Assembly: GCF_013036045.1 (NCBI RefSeq)
Contig: NZ_WTPX01000038.1
Location: forward strand, 1 to 35,500
DNA from: Alienimonas chondri
GTDB lineage: Bacteria; Planctomycetota; Planctomycetia; Planctomycetales; Planctomycetaceae
Direction: 5' to 3'
DNA: 35,500 nt
Numbering within the stretch: the first letter of the stretch is position 1; the number at the start of each line of letters is the position of its first letter. The notes beneath the pieces were generated by a model. The model ran no database searches and had not been told where the DNA came from. It was given only the letters and a program-made list of their open reading frames with translations. Below are positions 24,340 through 31,975 of this stretch, piece after piece. Position numbers and translations under genes: made by a program.

Positions 24340-25094
24340 GCGACCGCCCTCCCGCCGTGGCGCCGCTGCCTCTCAGCCTCAGCGATCTGGCGGACGAAAC
24401 GACGCAGGACGCCATTTATGCTCGCGTCTGCCGCACCGGACTGGATCAGCCGGGGTGGTGCGTGCTGAACCTCGGCTCGGGAGCGGATGGGCTGGATTCG
24501 CTCGCCTTTCGTCGGGGGATGCTGCGACTCGTCGCCGGGCTGTCGCGGCGCCATCGGGTCGATCGTGGCGTCGATCTCGCGGCCGTGTCGGCGGGGCGGT
24601 TCGATCAGCAAACGTCCACCCGCCCGCATCTCGACGGCGGGCCGTCCGAGAGCCTGCTCGTGTTGGGATATGAACCGACCAAGGTGGACTCCCGCTTCTC
24701 CACGCATGACCTCGCGGGGTTCGCGGCGGACCGCGGCCTCACGCCGTCGGAGACGCTTCAGCAGCACAATCCCATGTTCCCTGCCGCAGACGATCTGTGG
24801 GCGGACTACGAGAACCCCACCGCCGCCTTCGACCCAGCGACGTGGCGGATCGCCGTGGTGAATAACTCATCTGCCGATCCAACGATCGACTCGGACGTTT
24901 GGCGGGGCGTGTTGCACACCGCGGCGGTGCCGACCCCGGACCCGGCGGCCCGTCGGGTGGTGAACTCCGTGATGCTCGCCCCCGCCCCGTTCGTGTCGAA
25001 CCCCCTGTCTGACGACGCGCTCGAGGGGTTCGCGACAACCGCTCCGGTCCTCCGCCGCGGCTACGACGCTCCGGATGCGGAAGACGATGTCTGA
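24336..25094 (+). CDS. Hypothetical protein with HxD...H...R pattern (possible Fe(II)/2-oxoglutarate-type oxygenase)
   Basis: A 252-residue protein I cannot name. It has no signal peptide or membrane helix. Residues 97-107 read PHLDGGPSESL, giving His98-x-Asp100. A second His (His194 in WRGVLHTAAVP) is followed 12 residues later by Arg206 in AARRVVNSVML. The HxD...H with a downstream Arg is the metal- and 2-oxoglutarate-binding signature of the cupin-fold dioxygenases, and the spacing (about 95 residues) fits. The rest is not diagnostic, so this is a hypothesis. It overlaps the preceding TPM gene by four bases and the following acetyltransferase gene by 8 to 20 bases, so it is in that operon. 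Confidence 0.6.
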   Translation: MSDRPPAVAPLPLSLSDLADETTQDAIYARVCRTGLDQPGWCVLNLGSGADGLDSLAFRRGMLRLVAGLSRRHRVDRGVDLAAVSAGRFDQQTSTRPHLDGGPSESLLVLGYEPTKVDSRFSTHDLAGFAADRGLTPSETLQQHNPMFPAADDLWADYENPTAAFDPATWRIAVVNNSSADPTIDSDVWRGVLHTAAVPTPDPAARRVVNSVMLAPAPFVSNPLSDDALEGFATTAPVLRRGYDAPDAEDDV

Positions 25095-25656
25095 CGCGCC
25101 GCCCTCCATGCGAGAGCGCATGCTCGCCGGCGAGCGCTATCTCGCGGACGACGCCGAACTGGTCGCGATGCGGCGGCGGGCGACGCGGCTCTGCGCCGAG
25201 CACGCCGCGACCGATCCGGAAGATGCGGACGGCCGCACGGCGATCCTGTCGGAACTGTTCGGGTCGATCGGCCCGGGGGCGGAGGTGACGGCGCCGTTTC
25301 GCTGCGACTACGGCGTTCACATCACCGCCGGCGAGCGGTTCTACGCGAACTTCAACTGCGTAATCCTCGACTGCGCCGCGGTCACGATCGGCGACCGCGT
25401 GCTGCTGGGGCCGGGGGTGCAGATCTACGCCGCGACGCACCCGCTGGATGCGAAGACGCGGGCGGAAGGGTGGGAGTCCGCGGCGCCGGTGACGATCGGC
25501 GACGACGTGTGGATCGGCGGCGGGGCGATCGTGTGCCCCGGGGTGACGATCGGCGCCGGCTCGGTGATCGGCGCCGGCAGCGTCGTCACCCGGGACGTCC
25601 CGTCCGGCATGATCGCCGTCGGCAATCCCTGCCGCGTGATTAAAGCCGCGACGTGA
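25087..25656 (+). CDS. Sugar O-acetyltransferase (maltose/galactoside acetyltransferase family)
   Basis: A 189-residue left-handed beta-helix enzyme that moves acetyl from acetyl-CoA to a sugar hydroxyl. The N-terminal helical part (MRERMLAGERYLADDAEL) is the Maa-type Mac domain. Hexapeptide repeats follow (VTIGDRVLLGPGVQIYA, VTIGDDVWIGGGAIVCPG, VTIGAGSVIGAGSVVTRDV). The catalytic His118 lies in YAATHPLD, and the C-terminus GNPCRVIK is standard. Start choice: ATG 25087 gives the usual short N-terminus; ATG 25075, in frame, adds four residues. Either start overlaps the previous gene. The substrate sugar cannot be determined. It converges on a glycosyltransferase gene, which may hint at polysaccharide modification. 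Confidence 0.9.
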   Translation: MSDAPPSMRERMLAGERYLADDAELVAMRRRATRLCAEHAATDPEDADGRTAILSELFGSIGPGAEVTAPFRCDYGVHITAGERFYANFNCVILDCAAVTIGDRVLLGPGVQIYAATHPLDAKTRAEGWESAAPVTIGDDVWIGGGAIVCPGVTIGAGSVIGAGSVVTRDVPSGMIAVGNPCRVIKAAT

Positions 25657-25719
25657 TGCGGGGATCGTCGCGGAGTCTCAAAGCGTTCACCCACGTCGAC
25701 TGAGGATCGCGGCCCCGGC

Positions 25720-26730
25720 TCAGTAAGGAAATTCCGTTTTCTCCGGCACCCAGCGGGCCTGCTCCGCGGCGGGATTTTCGAGTTTAAAGATCCGACCTTC
25801 GAATCGTTGGGCGTCGCGAAAGTAGCCCCGGAGATGGCGGTAGATTCGGCTGGGGCGGCGATGTCCTTTGACGCGATCCAGCAGCGGGACGCGATCCGTC
25901 AGCGGGGGCAGGCCCACCTTGGCACGCGCCTCGGCCAGCGCCTCGCGGAGTTCGTCCAGAGATCGCTCGATCAACCGCATGCTGCGCTGGCCCGGCTGCC
26001 GTCGGTTTCCTCCCAGAGGGGATTCCACCGTGTCTAACCGGGCGTGCTGCGCAAATCGCAACCATAAGTCGTAGTCCGCCGCCACTGAAAACCGCGGTCG
26101 CAGCGCCCCGCCTTTCGTTCCGGCCTCCTCGGCGTCGGTTTCCGCCGCGACCGTCTCCCACAATTCACGCCGCCAAAACGTCGACTCCTGCTGCACCCAA
26201 CCCAGAAACGGTCTGCCGCCTACCATGTGGCACCCGGCCAGCAACGACTTCACGCTATATCCGGGCGAGGCCATGAGCTCCGCGCACAACCCGGTGCGAG
26301 ACCAGATAATCGGTCGGGTGGTCGTCAGCCAGTCGACGTCGGGGTTCTGCGAGAAGATCGCCGCGACCGTCCGTAGCGCCCAGGGGCAATAACGGTCGTC
26401 GCTGTTCAGCCAGGCGAGCACATCGCCGCGAGCATGACCGAAGCCTTCGTTAATCGCCGCATAGTGCCCCTCGTCCGGGGCGCTGCGCCAGTAGGAAAGA
26501 TCGCCGGCGTATTCCTCGATGATCTCTTTGGACCCGTCCGTACTCCCGCCGTCGATGACGATATATTGAAGGTCGAATTCCTCGCCCTTCCCCTCCTGAT
26601 TCAAAACGCTGTCGAGCGTCGCCCTCAGGTACGGGGCCTGATTGAACGAGGCGGTGACGATGGAAATCGTCGGTCGGTCGGCGCTCAATTCAGGGGCGGG
26701 ATCGGAGCTTTCGTGGACGGCGTTCGACAT
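25720..26730 (-). CDS. Family 2 glycosyltransferase
   Basis: A 336-residue GT-A fold glycosyltransferase, probably soluble or peripherally membrane-bound. The nucleotide-sugar binding core begins TISIVTASFNQAPYLRATLD and continues with VIDGGSTDGSKEII. SAPDEGHYAAINEGFGHARG precedes the metal-binding LNSDDRY (Asp111/Asp112), and a later AADYDLWLRFAQH is typical of the acceptor side. The C-terminal 60 residues are basic and arginine-rich. ATG 26730 is preferred; a GTG at 26793 would add 21 residues before the domain, and neither has a clear ribosome binding site. It is transcribed towards the acetyltransferase gene. Likely substrates are cell-surface glycans, by family, not by direct evidence. 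Confidence 0.9.
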   Translation of the reverse strand: MSNAVHESSDPAPELSADRPTISIVTASFNQAPYLRATLDSVLNQEGKGEEFDLQYIVIDGGSTDGSKEIIEEYAGDLSYWRSAPDEGHYAAINEGFGHARGDVLAWLNSDDRYCPWALRTVAAIFSQNPDVDWLTTTRPIIWSRTGLCAELMASPGYSVKSLLAGCHMVGGRPFLGWVQQESTFWRRELWETVAAETDAEEAGTKGGALRPRFSVAADYDLWLRFAQHARLDTVESPLGGNRRQPGQRSMRLIERSLDELREALAEARAKVGLPPLTDRVPLLDRVKGHRRPSRIYRHLRGYFRDAQRFEGRIFKLENPAAEQARWVPEKTEFPY

Positions 26731-26957
26731 GGCATAACCAGCGTTCACGGGATTCGTCCAGTCTGCTGTCGAACGCACCGCGACGCGGCGCACTGTTCGC
26801 CCCGAGGAGACCGGGCGGGGGGCCTCATTTCAACGGAAGCGGAGGGCCTTTGCTCGCACGAATCGGCGCTCCTCTGAACATCGGATTTCGGGCGTCGGGC
26901 ACGATATTCCCGCGCCGGCGTCGGTGGTCCCGCGCGGGCGTCGGGTAATCGAGACGA

Positions 26958-27353
26958 TCAGTCATCGAGCGGCGGAACCTCCACGCCCGACGGACGCTCC
27001 ATCGTCACTTCAAACTCCGCCTCGGCCTTTTCGTCAAAAGCCCAGGGCAGATCGACTCGGCCGCGGATGCACCAGTAGAGCTGAACGAGTTCTCCCGCAA
27101 AGGAGCGAACGGCGTCCTCGGGAACGGCGACCGCGAACGGAACGCGAACGGTCTCCCCCGCGGCGACCGGGCCGGTGGCGCGATCCGCCGTTGCGATCAC
27201 GCCGCTCTCCGCGTCGCCGCGGCCGCGCGTGCCCCAGGCGAGTTCCAGCCGTACGTGCTTCGGCGTGACTTCCTTCTCCGCGGTGAACGTCGCCGTCCCG
27301 CGGACGGCCCCGCCCGGGTTCACCTCGGCGGTTTCGATGTCGATCGCGAACAT
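26958..27353 (-). CDS. Hypothetical protein, possibly arrestin/Spo0M-like beta-sandwich
   Basis: A 131-residue soluble protein that seems made of beta strands. The start, FAIDIETAEVNPGGAVRGTA, resembles the opening of arrestin-like and Spo0M-like domains, where a first strand is followed by 'PG..v.G.v'. Later strands (KHVRLELAWGTRG, VPFAVAVPEDA, VQLYWCIRGRVDLPWA) fit the same fold. There are no membrane segments or signal peptide. The gene upstream on the same strand (27424-28125) ends in strands that resemble these, so the two may be related partners. The fold call is by eye and needs a profile search; no function is proposed. Confidence 0.6.
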   Translation of the reverse strand: MFAIDIETAEVNPGGAVRGTATFTAEKEVTPKHVRLELAWGTRGRGDAESGVIATADRATGPVAAGETVRVPFAVAVPEDAVRSFAGELVQLYWCIRGRVDLPWAFDEKAEAEFEVTMERPSGVEVPPLDD

Positions 27354-27423
27354 GGGACTTCTCAGGCAGGCGTGGCGAAGGGGAGCGGGCGTCGATCGGC
27401 CTCGTGGAACAGGCGGCAGGCCG

Positions 27424-28125
27424 TCAGAGAACCCGAAGCGGAAAGTTCGTGCGGGCGTCCGGGTGCCGATCGATGTCGAGCGTCACCGCTAATTCCCAGT
27501 TCACGTCGCTGTTATGGGTATCCAGCGAAGGAGGAGCGTCGGCGGGGATCGTGATCTCCCAGACCGCCGTGACCGCCTGACGGGCCGGCTCGTATCGCCC
27601 GCCCTTGGAATCGAAGGTCACCGGGGGCAGGGAGATCCGGTAGCGTTCGTTCCGCTCCGTGCGGGTGTTCGTGCCGACGCGATAGCGGGCGACTTCGGTG
27701 CAGGTCAGTTCGGCCCGGAGTTCGTTCAGGGCGAGTCCCTTCTTCAAGCGTTGGGCGAACCGTACCTCGCCGGTCATGCCGGGCCGGAGCGGCCAGGGAG
27801 AGATCGCCGCTTCCCCCGGATGCACCGCCCAGCGAAGCATCAATCCGTAGCCCAGCACCGCCAGGAAGGTCGCCGCCCCCGGGACCAGAATCAGGCCCAG
27901 CGTCCAGTCCGGCCAGCCGAACTCCGGGAAGACCTGCGATGCGCCGAAGGTCAGGGCGCCGGTGACGATTACGATCGCGATCAGGCCGCAGCCCATCCCG
28001 CAGCCGGAGTTGCTGCCGGTGAGTTTGGCGCCGGCGTCCGGTCCCTCGCCCAAAAGTTCGGCATCGAACGTCCCGGAGGAAACGGACGAACCGGTCGATT
28101 CGAGGGTGAGGACGTCCGGGGACAT
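27424..28125 (-). CDS. Membrane protein with possible C-terminal arrestin-like domain
   Basis: A 233-residue protein. The N-terminal 40 residues are polar and Ser/Gly-rich, followed by two hydrophobic segments (about 46-66 containing GLIAIVIVTGALTFGA, and about 72-97 containing LGLILVPGAATFLAVLGYGL). The remaining part is a beta-rich soluble domain: GMTGEVRFAQRLKKG, ELRAELTCTEVARYRVG, YRISLPPVTF, AVWEITIPADAPPSLDTHNS and VNWELAVTLDIDRHPDA. The last strands resemble the single-domain protein encoded just downstream, 70 bases away on the same strand. ATG 28125 is chosen as the start; the open frame continues antisense through prs, but that part is non-coding. Function unknown. Confidence 0.65.
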   Translation of the reverse strand: MSPDVLTLESTGSSVSSGTFDAELLGEGPDAGAKLTGSNSGCGMGCGLIAIVIVTGALTFGASQVFPEFGWPDWTLGLILVPGAATFLAVLGYGLMLRWAVHPGEAAISPWPLRPGMTGEVRFAQRLKKGLALNELRAELTCTEVARYRVGTNTRTERNERYRISLPPVTFDSKGGRYEPARQAVTAVWEITIPADAPPSLDTHNSDVNWELAVTLDIDRHPDARTNFPLRVL

Positions 28126-28260
28126 GCGGCGAGAAGACGGTCGAGTCGGCCCGCAAGCCGGGTGAACCGACGGGCGAGCGGCGTTAGGCTGGACGGTCCG
28201 CTCGGCGTCCCCGCGGGGGGCCGGCGACCCGCATCCCTTGTTCTGACGATCCCGCCCGCC

Positions 28261-29319
28261 GTGCACAACTTCCGGCTGTTCGGGCTCGACGGCTCCAAGA
28301 CCTACGCCGACCGCGTCGCGGACCACCTCGACGTGCCCCGCAGCGCGCACGTCGAGACCTTTTTCGAAGATCGCGAGACCTACGCCCGCAGCGGCGTGAA
28401 CGTCCGCGGCTGCGACGTGTACGTCATCACCAGCCTGTGCGCCGACCCGCAGCAGAGCGTCCCGGAGAAGCTCGTCAAGCTGCTGTTTTTCGCCGGCAGC
28501 CTGAAGGACGCCAGCGCCAAGCGGGTCGCGGTGGTCTGCCCGTACCTCGGCTACGCTCGGCAGGATCGCAAGACGGAGAGCCGGGCGCCGATCTCCATCA
28601 AGTACCTCGCCCAATGCCTCGAAGGCGTGGGCGTGACGCGCATTCTGACGATGGACGTCCACAACCTCAGCGCGTTCCAAAACGCCTTCCGCATCCCGAC
28701 GGACAATCTCGAAGCGAAGAACCTGCTCGCGGATTATCTGTGCGGCGTGGACGCCGGCAAGAATCCGTCCGGCGCTCCCAAGCTGGTCACCGATCACATC
28801 CCCGAGCCGCTCCGGGACGCGGCCTGCGAGGAGGGTCAACTCGCGGTGCTGGCCCCGGACAGCGGCGGCATGGGCCGCGCCCGTCGGTTCCGCAACGCCC
28901 TCGAAATGCGGCTCCAAACGAAGAACGCGATCGGCGTCGCTTATCTGGATAAGGAACGTGTCGACGGCGGCACCGTCCGCGGCAACACCGTCGTGGGGGA
29001 CATCCAGGGCAAGCGGGTGATCATTCTGGACGACATGATCGCCAGCGGCGGCACGATTCGCCTGTGCGCCGAAGCGATCGAGCGGCACGGCGGCGAGGTC
29101 TTCGCGGCCTGCGCCACGCACGGCCTGTTCGTCGGCAAGGCGGCGGAGAACCTCGCCGAGGTGCCCCGCATCGTCGTCACGGACACGATCCGCCCGTTCC
29201 GGCTCGACGGCACCGACACCGCCGACCGTCTGCACGTCATCCCGACCGCCAAGATGTTCGGCTCCGCGCTACGCCGCACGCACGAAGAGGGCGGCTCCAT
29301 CAGCGATCTGCTGGAGTAG
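28261..29319 (+). CDS. prs: Ribose-phosphate pyrophosphokinase
   Basis: Makes PRPP from ribose 5-phosphate and ATP for nucleotide, His and Trp synthesis. Landmarks: the ATP-binding stretch VVCPYLGYARQDRKTESRAP (91-110, with YARQDRK), the His134-containing DVHNLSAFQNAF, SGGMGRARRF (201-210), the flexible-loop pair Lys231/Arg233 in YLDKERVDGG, and the PRPP-binding loop ILDDMIASGGT (255-265). The 352 residues exceed the usual 315; the extra length includes an insertion at about 161-190, and DVHN replaces the usual DLH(A) context, so this is a divergent form. The start is GTG 28261, which puts the first strand at the normal distance; there is no in-frame ATG nearby. Divergent from the preceding membrane protein. 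Confidence 0.9.
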   Translation: MHNFRLFGLDGSKTYADRVADHLDVPRSAHVETFFEDRETYARSGVNVRGCDVYVITSLCADPQQSVPEKLVKLLFFAGSLKDASAKRVAVVCPYLGYARQDRKTESRAPISIKYLAQCLEGVGVTRILTMDVHNLSAFQNAFRIPTDNLEAKNLLADYLCGVDAGKNPSGAPKLVTDHIPEPLRDAACEEGQLAVLAPDSGGMGRARRFRNALEMRLQTKNAIGVAYLDKERVDGGTVRGNTVVGDIQGKRVIILDDMIASGGTIRLCAEAIERHGGEVFAACATHGLFVGKAAENLAEVPRIVVTDTIRPFRLDGTDTADRLHVIPTAKMFGSALRRTHEEGGSISDLLE

Positions 29320-29326
29320 CGGACTC

Positions 29327-29593
29327 ATGGCAACTGCGAACGAAGCGGAACGATGCCGCAGGGAATTACGCGGGACGCTCCTGAGCGTCGCGGTCTATTC
29401 GCTCATTGCGTTCACCGTCTGCGTCTACGCGTTTCCGGCGCCGTACGGCATGATGGCCGGCGTCGGACTTGCCCTGTTTTACGGCGGCGCGATTCTCCTT
29501 TTCGGTCAAGGAGCCATCGTGGAGATGGGCGTCTTGGCTTATATCCTCTTGATTCACGCGCTCCTGCTCGGCCCCGTCTTTTATAAGGATTAA
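29327..29593 (+). CDS. Small three-helix membrane protein
   Basis: An 88-residue protein that starts 7 bases after prs. The N-terminal 17 residues are charged (NEAERCRRELRG). Three hydrophobic segments follow: SVAVYSLIAFTVCVYAF, MMAGVGLALFYGGAILLFG and MGVLAYILLIHALLLGPVFY. The C-terminus is short and charged. It has the look of a conserved planctomycete small membrane protein, but I do not recognise the family. Close spacing suggests co-transcription with prs. An inverted-repeat element begins 42 bases after its stop. Confidence 0.65.
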   Translation: MATANEAERCRRELRGTLLSVAVYSLIAFTVCVYAFPAPYGMMAGVGLALFYGGAILLFGQGAIVEMGVLAYILLIHALLLGPVFYKD

Positions 29594-30005
29594 ACAAATC
29601 CTAATGCGTCCGGCGGATCAGTGCAGCGTCCATCAGTGAGCCCGAAGCGCAAGCGAGGTGGGCGAGTCGCAATCCTCGCTTGCGCTTCGGGCTCACATCG
29701 CCTCCAGCAGACGCCAGGCTTTTCTGGCCGATGTACTTGATCGCTGCGGGTGGCCGACGCCTGCCCGCATCAATGCGGACGGGAACGTCGGTCCCTCACC
29801 CTATGGTGGATCGAGACCTATTTCGTCATAACCGTTTGCCGTGGAGCCCCTTACGGAAACGAACTGAACCCGCGGCAATCTATGAGCGGCGTGACTGACA
29901 GGAGTCGAGCAGCTCGAAGCGCCCGGACGCCGCTGGCGCCGGGGCCTCCGGGTTGAGGAGAGTTTGCTTCGGACCGTCGCCGCTTCCTCACCCGCAGATA
30001 TCCTC
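29594..30005. other. Gene-poor region with inverted repeat
   Basis: A 412-base gap between the small membrane protein and the SMI1/KNR4 gene. The inverted repeat at 29636-29696 takes up part. The rest, including an open stretch near 29680-29898, has no recognisable domain and no ribosome binding site, and I do not call a gene. It may be decayed coding sequence. Confidence 0.4.
29636..29696. repeat. Perfect 23-bp inverted repeat element
   Basis: The arms 29636-29658 and 29674-29696 are exact reverse complements (the left begins GTGAGCCCGAAGCGCAAGCG), with a 15-base spacer. It lies in a gene-free region. The right arm is not followed by a T-run. I have the impression that very similar sequences are dispersed through other planctomycete genomes, but I cannot verify that here. 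Confidence 0.9.
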
Positions 30006-30491
30006 ATGGCCAAGTGGAAGTCCGCGTTTCTTAATAGCCTCGTGCCTGAGTACGACGCGGAGGAGTCGTTCACGTTCGGTGCGCCGGCGACGGAGGCCGA
30101 ATTCTCGACGCTGGAAGCGGCGATCTCGGCCCCGGTCCCCGACGAACTGCGCGAGCTTCTCCGTGAGTTCAACGGCATCCGGGACGAGGACGGCCCCTAC
30201 TACTTCGCCACCACGCAGATGCCGACGGCGGCGGATTATTATCGGGAGTGGGATTGGCCGACCGATCTGCTGATGGAGCGCTCCGCCGACATTCTCTACG
30301 TCTGCCAAGAGAACGGGTACGCGAATATGTGGGGCGTCGTCGTTAGGCCGTTCGGCCCCTTCCAACCCGGGCAGATCGTCGCGTTCGACCACGACCTCAT
30401 CATGGATGCGGAAACGCCGGAGGAACTGTTCGCCTCTCCGTACGAGTCCCTTCTGGAACTGGTCGAGGCCCAATATAAAAGAACCGCCTGA
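30006..30491 (+). CDS. SMI1/KNR4 (SUKH) family protein
   Basis: A 161-residue soluble protein. The core signature is in order: FGAPATEAEFSTLEAAISAP, then VPDELRELLREFNGIRDEDG, which is the usual 'lP.dl..ll...NG' motif, then YANMWGVVVRPFG, GQIVAFDHDL and the C-terminal SPYESLLELVEAQ. SUKH proteins often act as immunity proteins against polymorphic toxins, but many are stand-alone with unknown partners. No toxin gene is adjacent here: upstream is a gene-poor stretch, downstream a small dimeric-barrel protein. ATG 30006 is chosen because it places the domain at a normal distance; an upstream in-frame start would add 14 residues with no sign of conservation. Confidence 0.85.
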   Translation: MAKWKSAFLNSLVPEYDAEESFTFGAPATEAEFSTLEAAISAPVPDELRELLREFNGIRDEDGPYYFATTQMPTAADYYREWDWPTDLLMERSADILYVCQENGYANMWGVVVRPFGPFQPGQIVAFDHDLIMDAETPEELFASPYESLLELVEAQYKRTA

Positions 30492-30714
30492 CGGCCCCGG
30501 CTGCTCGGGGACGGGCCGCCGCAGACGCGGGCGGGGAGCGACGCTTCGCACCGCTTTCCACCTCGTCTCTCCCGGGAACGTCGGAGCGATGTACAATGGA
30601 TCTCTTCGCTGATCCCAGGCCGTGGCCAGACGCCCGCCGACGACGGGTCTCTCGGGGTTCCGATCACGTCGGCGACGCGGCGATCGGTCCCGTCGTACCT
30701 CCGAGGCTCTTCCC

Positions 30715-30987
30715 ATGAAACACCTGCTTGTACGCCATCAGGTCGCGGACTTCGACGCCTGGAAGCCCGGCTATGACGAGCATCGCTCCGCTCGCCAGGC
30801 GAGCGGCCTTCGCGATCTTAAAGTAATGCAGGGCGCCAACGATCGAGGCGACGTCGTTCTGCTGTTCGAGGTCGTCGACGAATCGCGTGCGCGTGAGTTC
30901 ATCGCCTCGTCTGATTTGGCGTCGAAGATGCGCGAACTCGGCGTCGTCGGCGAGCCGACCGTTCTGTTCCTGGACGGACACGCCTAA
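30715..30987 (+). CDS. Small dimeric alpha-beta barrel (ABM-like) protein
   Basis: A 90-residue ferredoxin-fold protein of the dimeric alpha-beta barrel group. It opens KHLLVRHQVADFDAWKPGYD, with the characteristic strand then helix, followed by VVLLFEVVDESRAREFIASS and a final helix and strand (ELGVVGEPTVLFLD). Such proteins include antibiotic biosynthesis monooxygenases and stress-responsive enzymes, but many have no known activity. A possible -10 box (TACAAT, 30592-30597) lies about 118 bases upstream, without a convincing -35. The gene appears independent. Confidence 0.75.
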   Translation: MKHLLVRHQVADFDAWKPGYDEHRSARQASGLRDLKVMQGANDRGDVVLLFEVVDESRAREFIASSDLASKMRELGVVGEPTVLFLDGHA

Positions 30988-31082
30988 TTCGTCGCCGCGG
31001 TCGCCCCGCGACGGATCGGGGAGACCCGGCCTCATTGAACTCCTCACGGATCAATCCCCCCGCAGCGAGGTCGCACGCCCCC

Positions 31083-31841
31083 ATGCTCACCGCCACGGCC
31101 GTCGTCAAAGCGCTGATCATTCCGCTGACGTCGGCGATCGTCCTGGCAGTCTTATATCGACGGTCGGCGCCGCTCTGGCGCTCGGTGGCCGCGTTTTTGG
31201 TCGGTGGTTGGGGAGCGTTCGTCCTGCATGCTGCGATCCTGCGCAACCTGCCGTCCGTGCTGCCCGCGGATCAGCTCGATGCCGAGACGCCCGGTCAGGC
31301 GTTTTCCAGCGCGTTCGTGGAGGCGGCCATTCCCGAAGAGTTCGCCAAGGGAGTTTGGATCCTGCTGCTGCTCTCGTTGTGGCGGAACGGATTCTCGCGG
31401 CATGGGGCTTACGTCGGGGGACTGATCGGTTTGGGATTCTCGATGCGGGAGAATCTGGCGTACGCGGGGACCGTCGAGGAATGGCGCGGGTTCGCCGTGC
31501 TGTCTCACGGCGCGTGGGGCGCCATGACGGGCCACCTGCTGCAACGGGCGGTCGAGACGCCGCCCCGGCGGTTCTGGAAGGTTCTGGGGGCGTTCGTCCC
31601 GTCGATCCTGCTGCACGGACTCATGGACGCGATGATCTTTCTGGTAGACGTGCTGGAGCCGCCGACGGCCGGCGACTTTGCGGACGCTGATCTGGACGAG
31701 GACATCGACCCGACCTTGCTGCTGCCCATGCTGGGGGCCTGGGCGGCGGCGATGTGTTCGTGGATCTGGGCGATCCGGTGTCTCCGGCTCGGTCGACGAC
31801 AGACCCGAAAGAACACGGCTCCGATCTCGGCAATCGAATAA
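31083..31841 (+). CDS. PrsW-family intramembrane metalloprotease-like protein
   Basis: A 252-residue membrane protein with at least six hydrophobic segments. The PrsW catalytic motifs are visible: PEEFAKG (Glu85-Glu86, the EExxK motif), GLGFSMRENLAY (Glu123), SHGAWGAMTGHLL (His142) and LLHGLMDAMI (His178, Asp182). PrsW in Bacillus cleaves an anti-sigma factor; other relatives have unknown targets. No obvious anti-sigma gene is near. ATG 31083 is chosen; a TTG at 31035 would add 16 polar residues. The C-terminal 20 residues are basic. Function as a protease is inferred from the motifs. Confidence 0.82.
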   Translation: MLTATAVVKALIIPLTSAIVLAVLYRRSAPLWRSVAAFLVGGWGAFVLHAAILRNLPSVLPADQLDAETPGQAFSSAFVEAAIPEEFAKGVWILLLLSLWRNGFSRHGAYVGGLIGLGFSMRENLAYAGTVEEWRGFAVLSHGAWGAMTGHLLQRAVETPPRRFWKVLGAFVPSILLHGLMDAMIFLVDVLEPPTAGDFADADLDEDIDPTLLLPMLGAWAAAMCSWIWAIRCLRLGRRQTRKNTAPISAIE

Positions 31842-31975
31842 ATCAATGGTAGAAGCCGGCGGGAACCCGGATGCTCCAGCCCCGGAGGCGAACCCTTTCG
31901 GTCGATCCGCGCCCCGCGGACGCTCGGCGCGGCTTCCCGCCCCGCCCCCCGACGAACGATGCACGGCATGCCTGC

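Noticed and set aside
29680-29898. Open frame near the 23-bp inverted repeat
   Set aside because: No homologous motif or start signal. It may be decayed sequence, but a source gene cannot be named, so no pseudogene is called.
30006-30491. SMI1/KNR4 protein as immunity gene of a toxin system
   Set aside because: No polymorphic toxin, secretion signal or second immunity gene is adjacent, so a toxin-antitoxin reading is unsupported.
30592-30597. TACAAT as -10 box for the alpha-beta barrel gene
   Set aside because: The hexamer is good, but no -35 partner is visible and it is about 118 bases from the start; kept as a note only.
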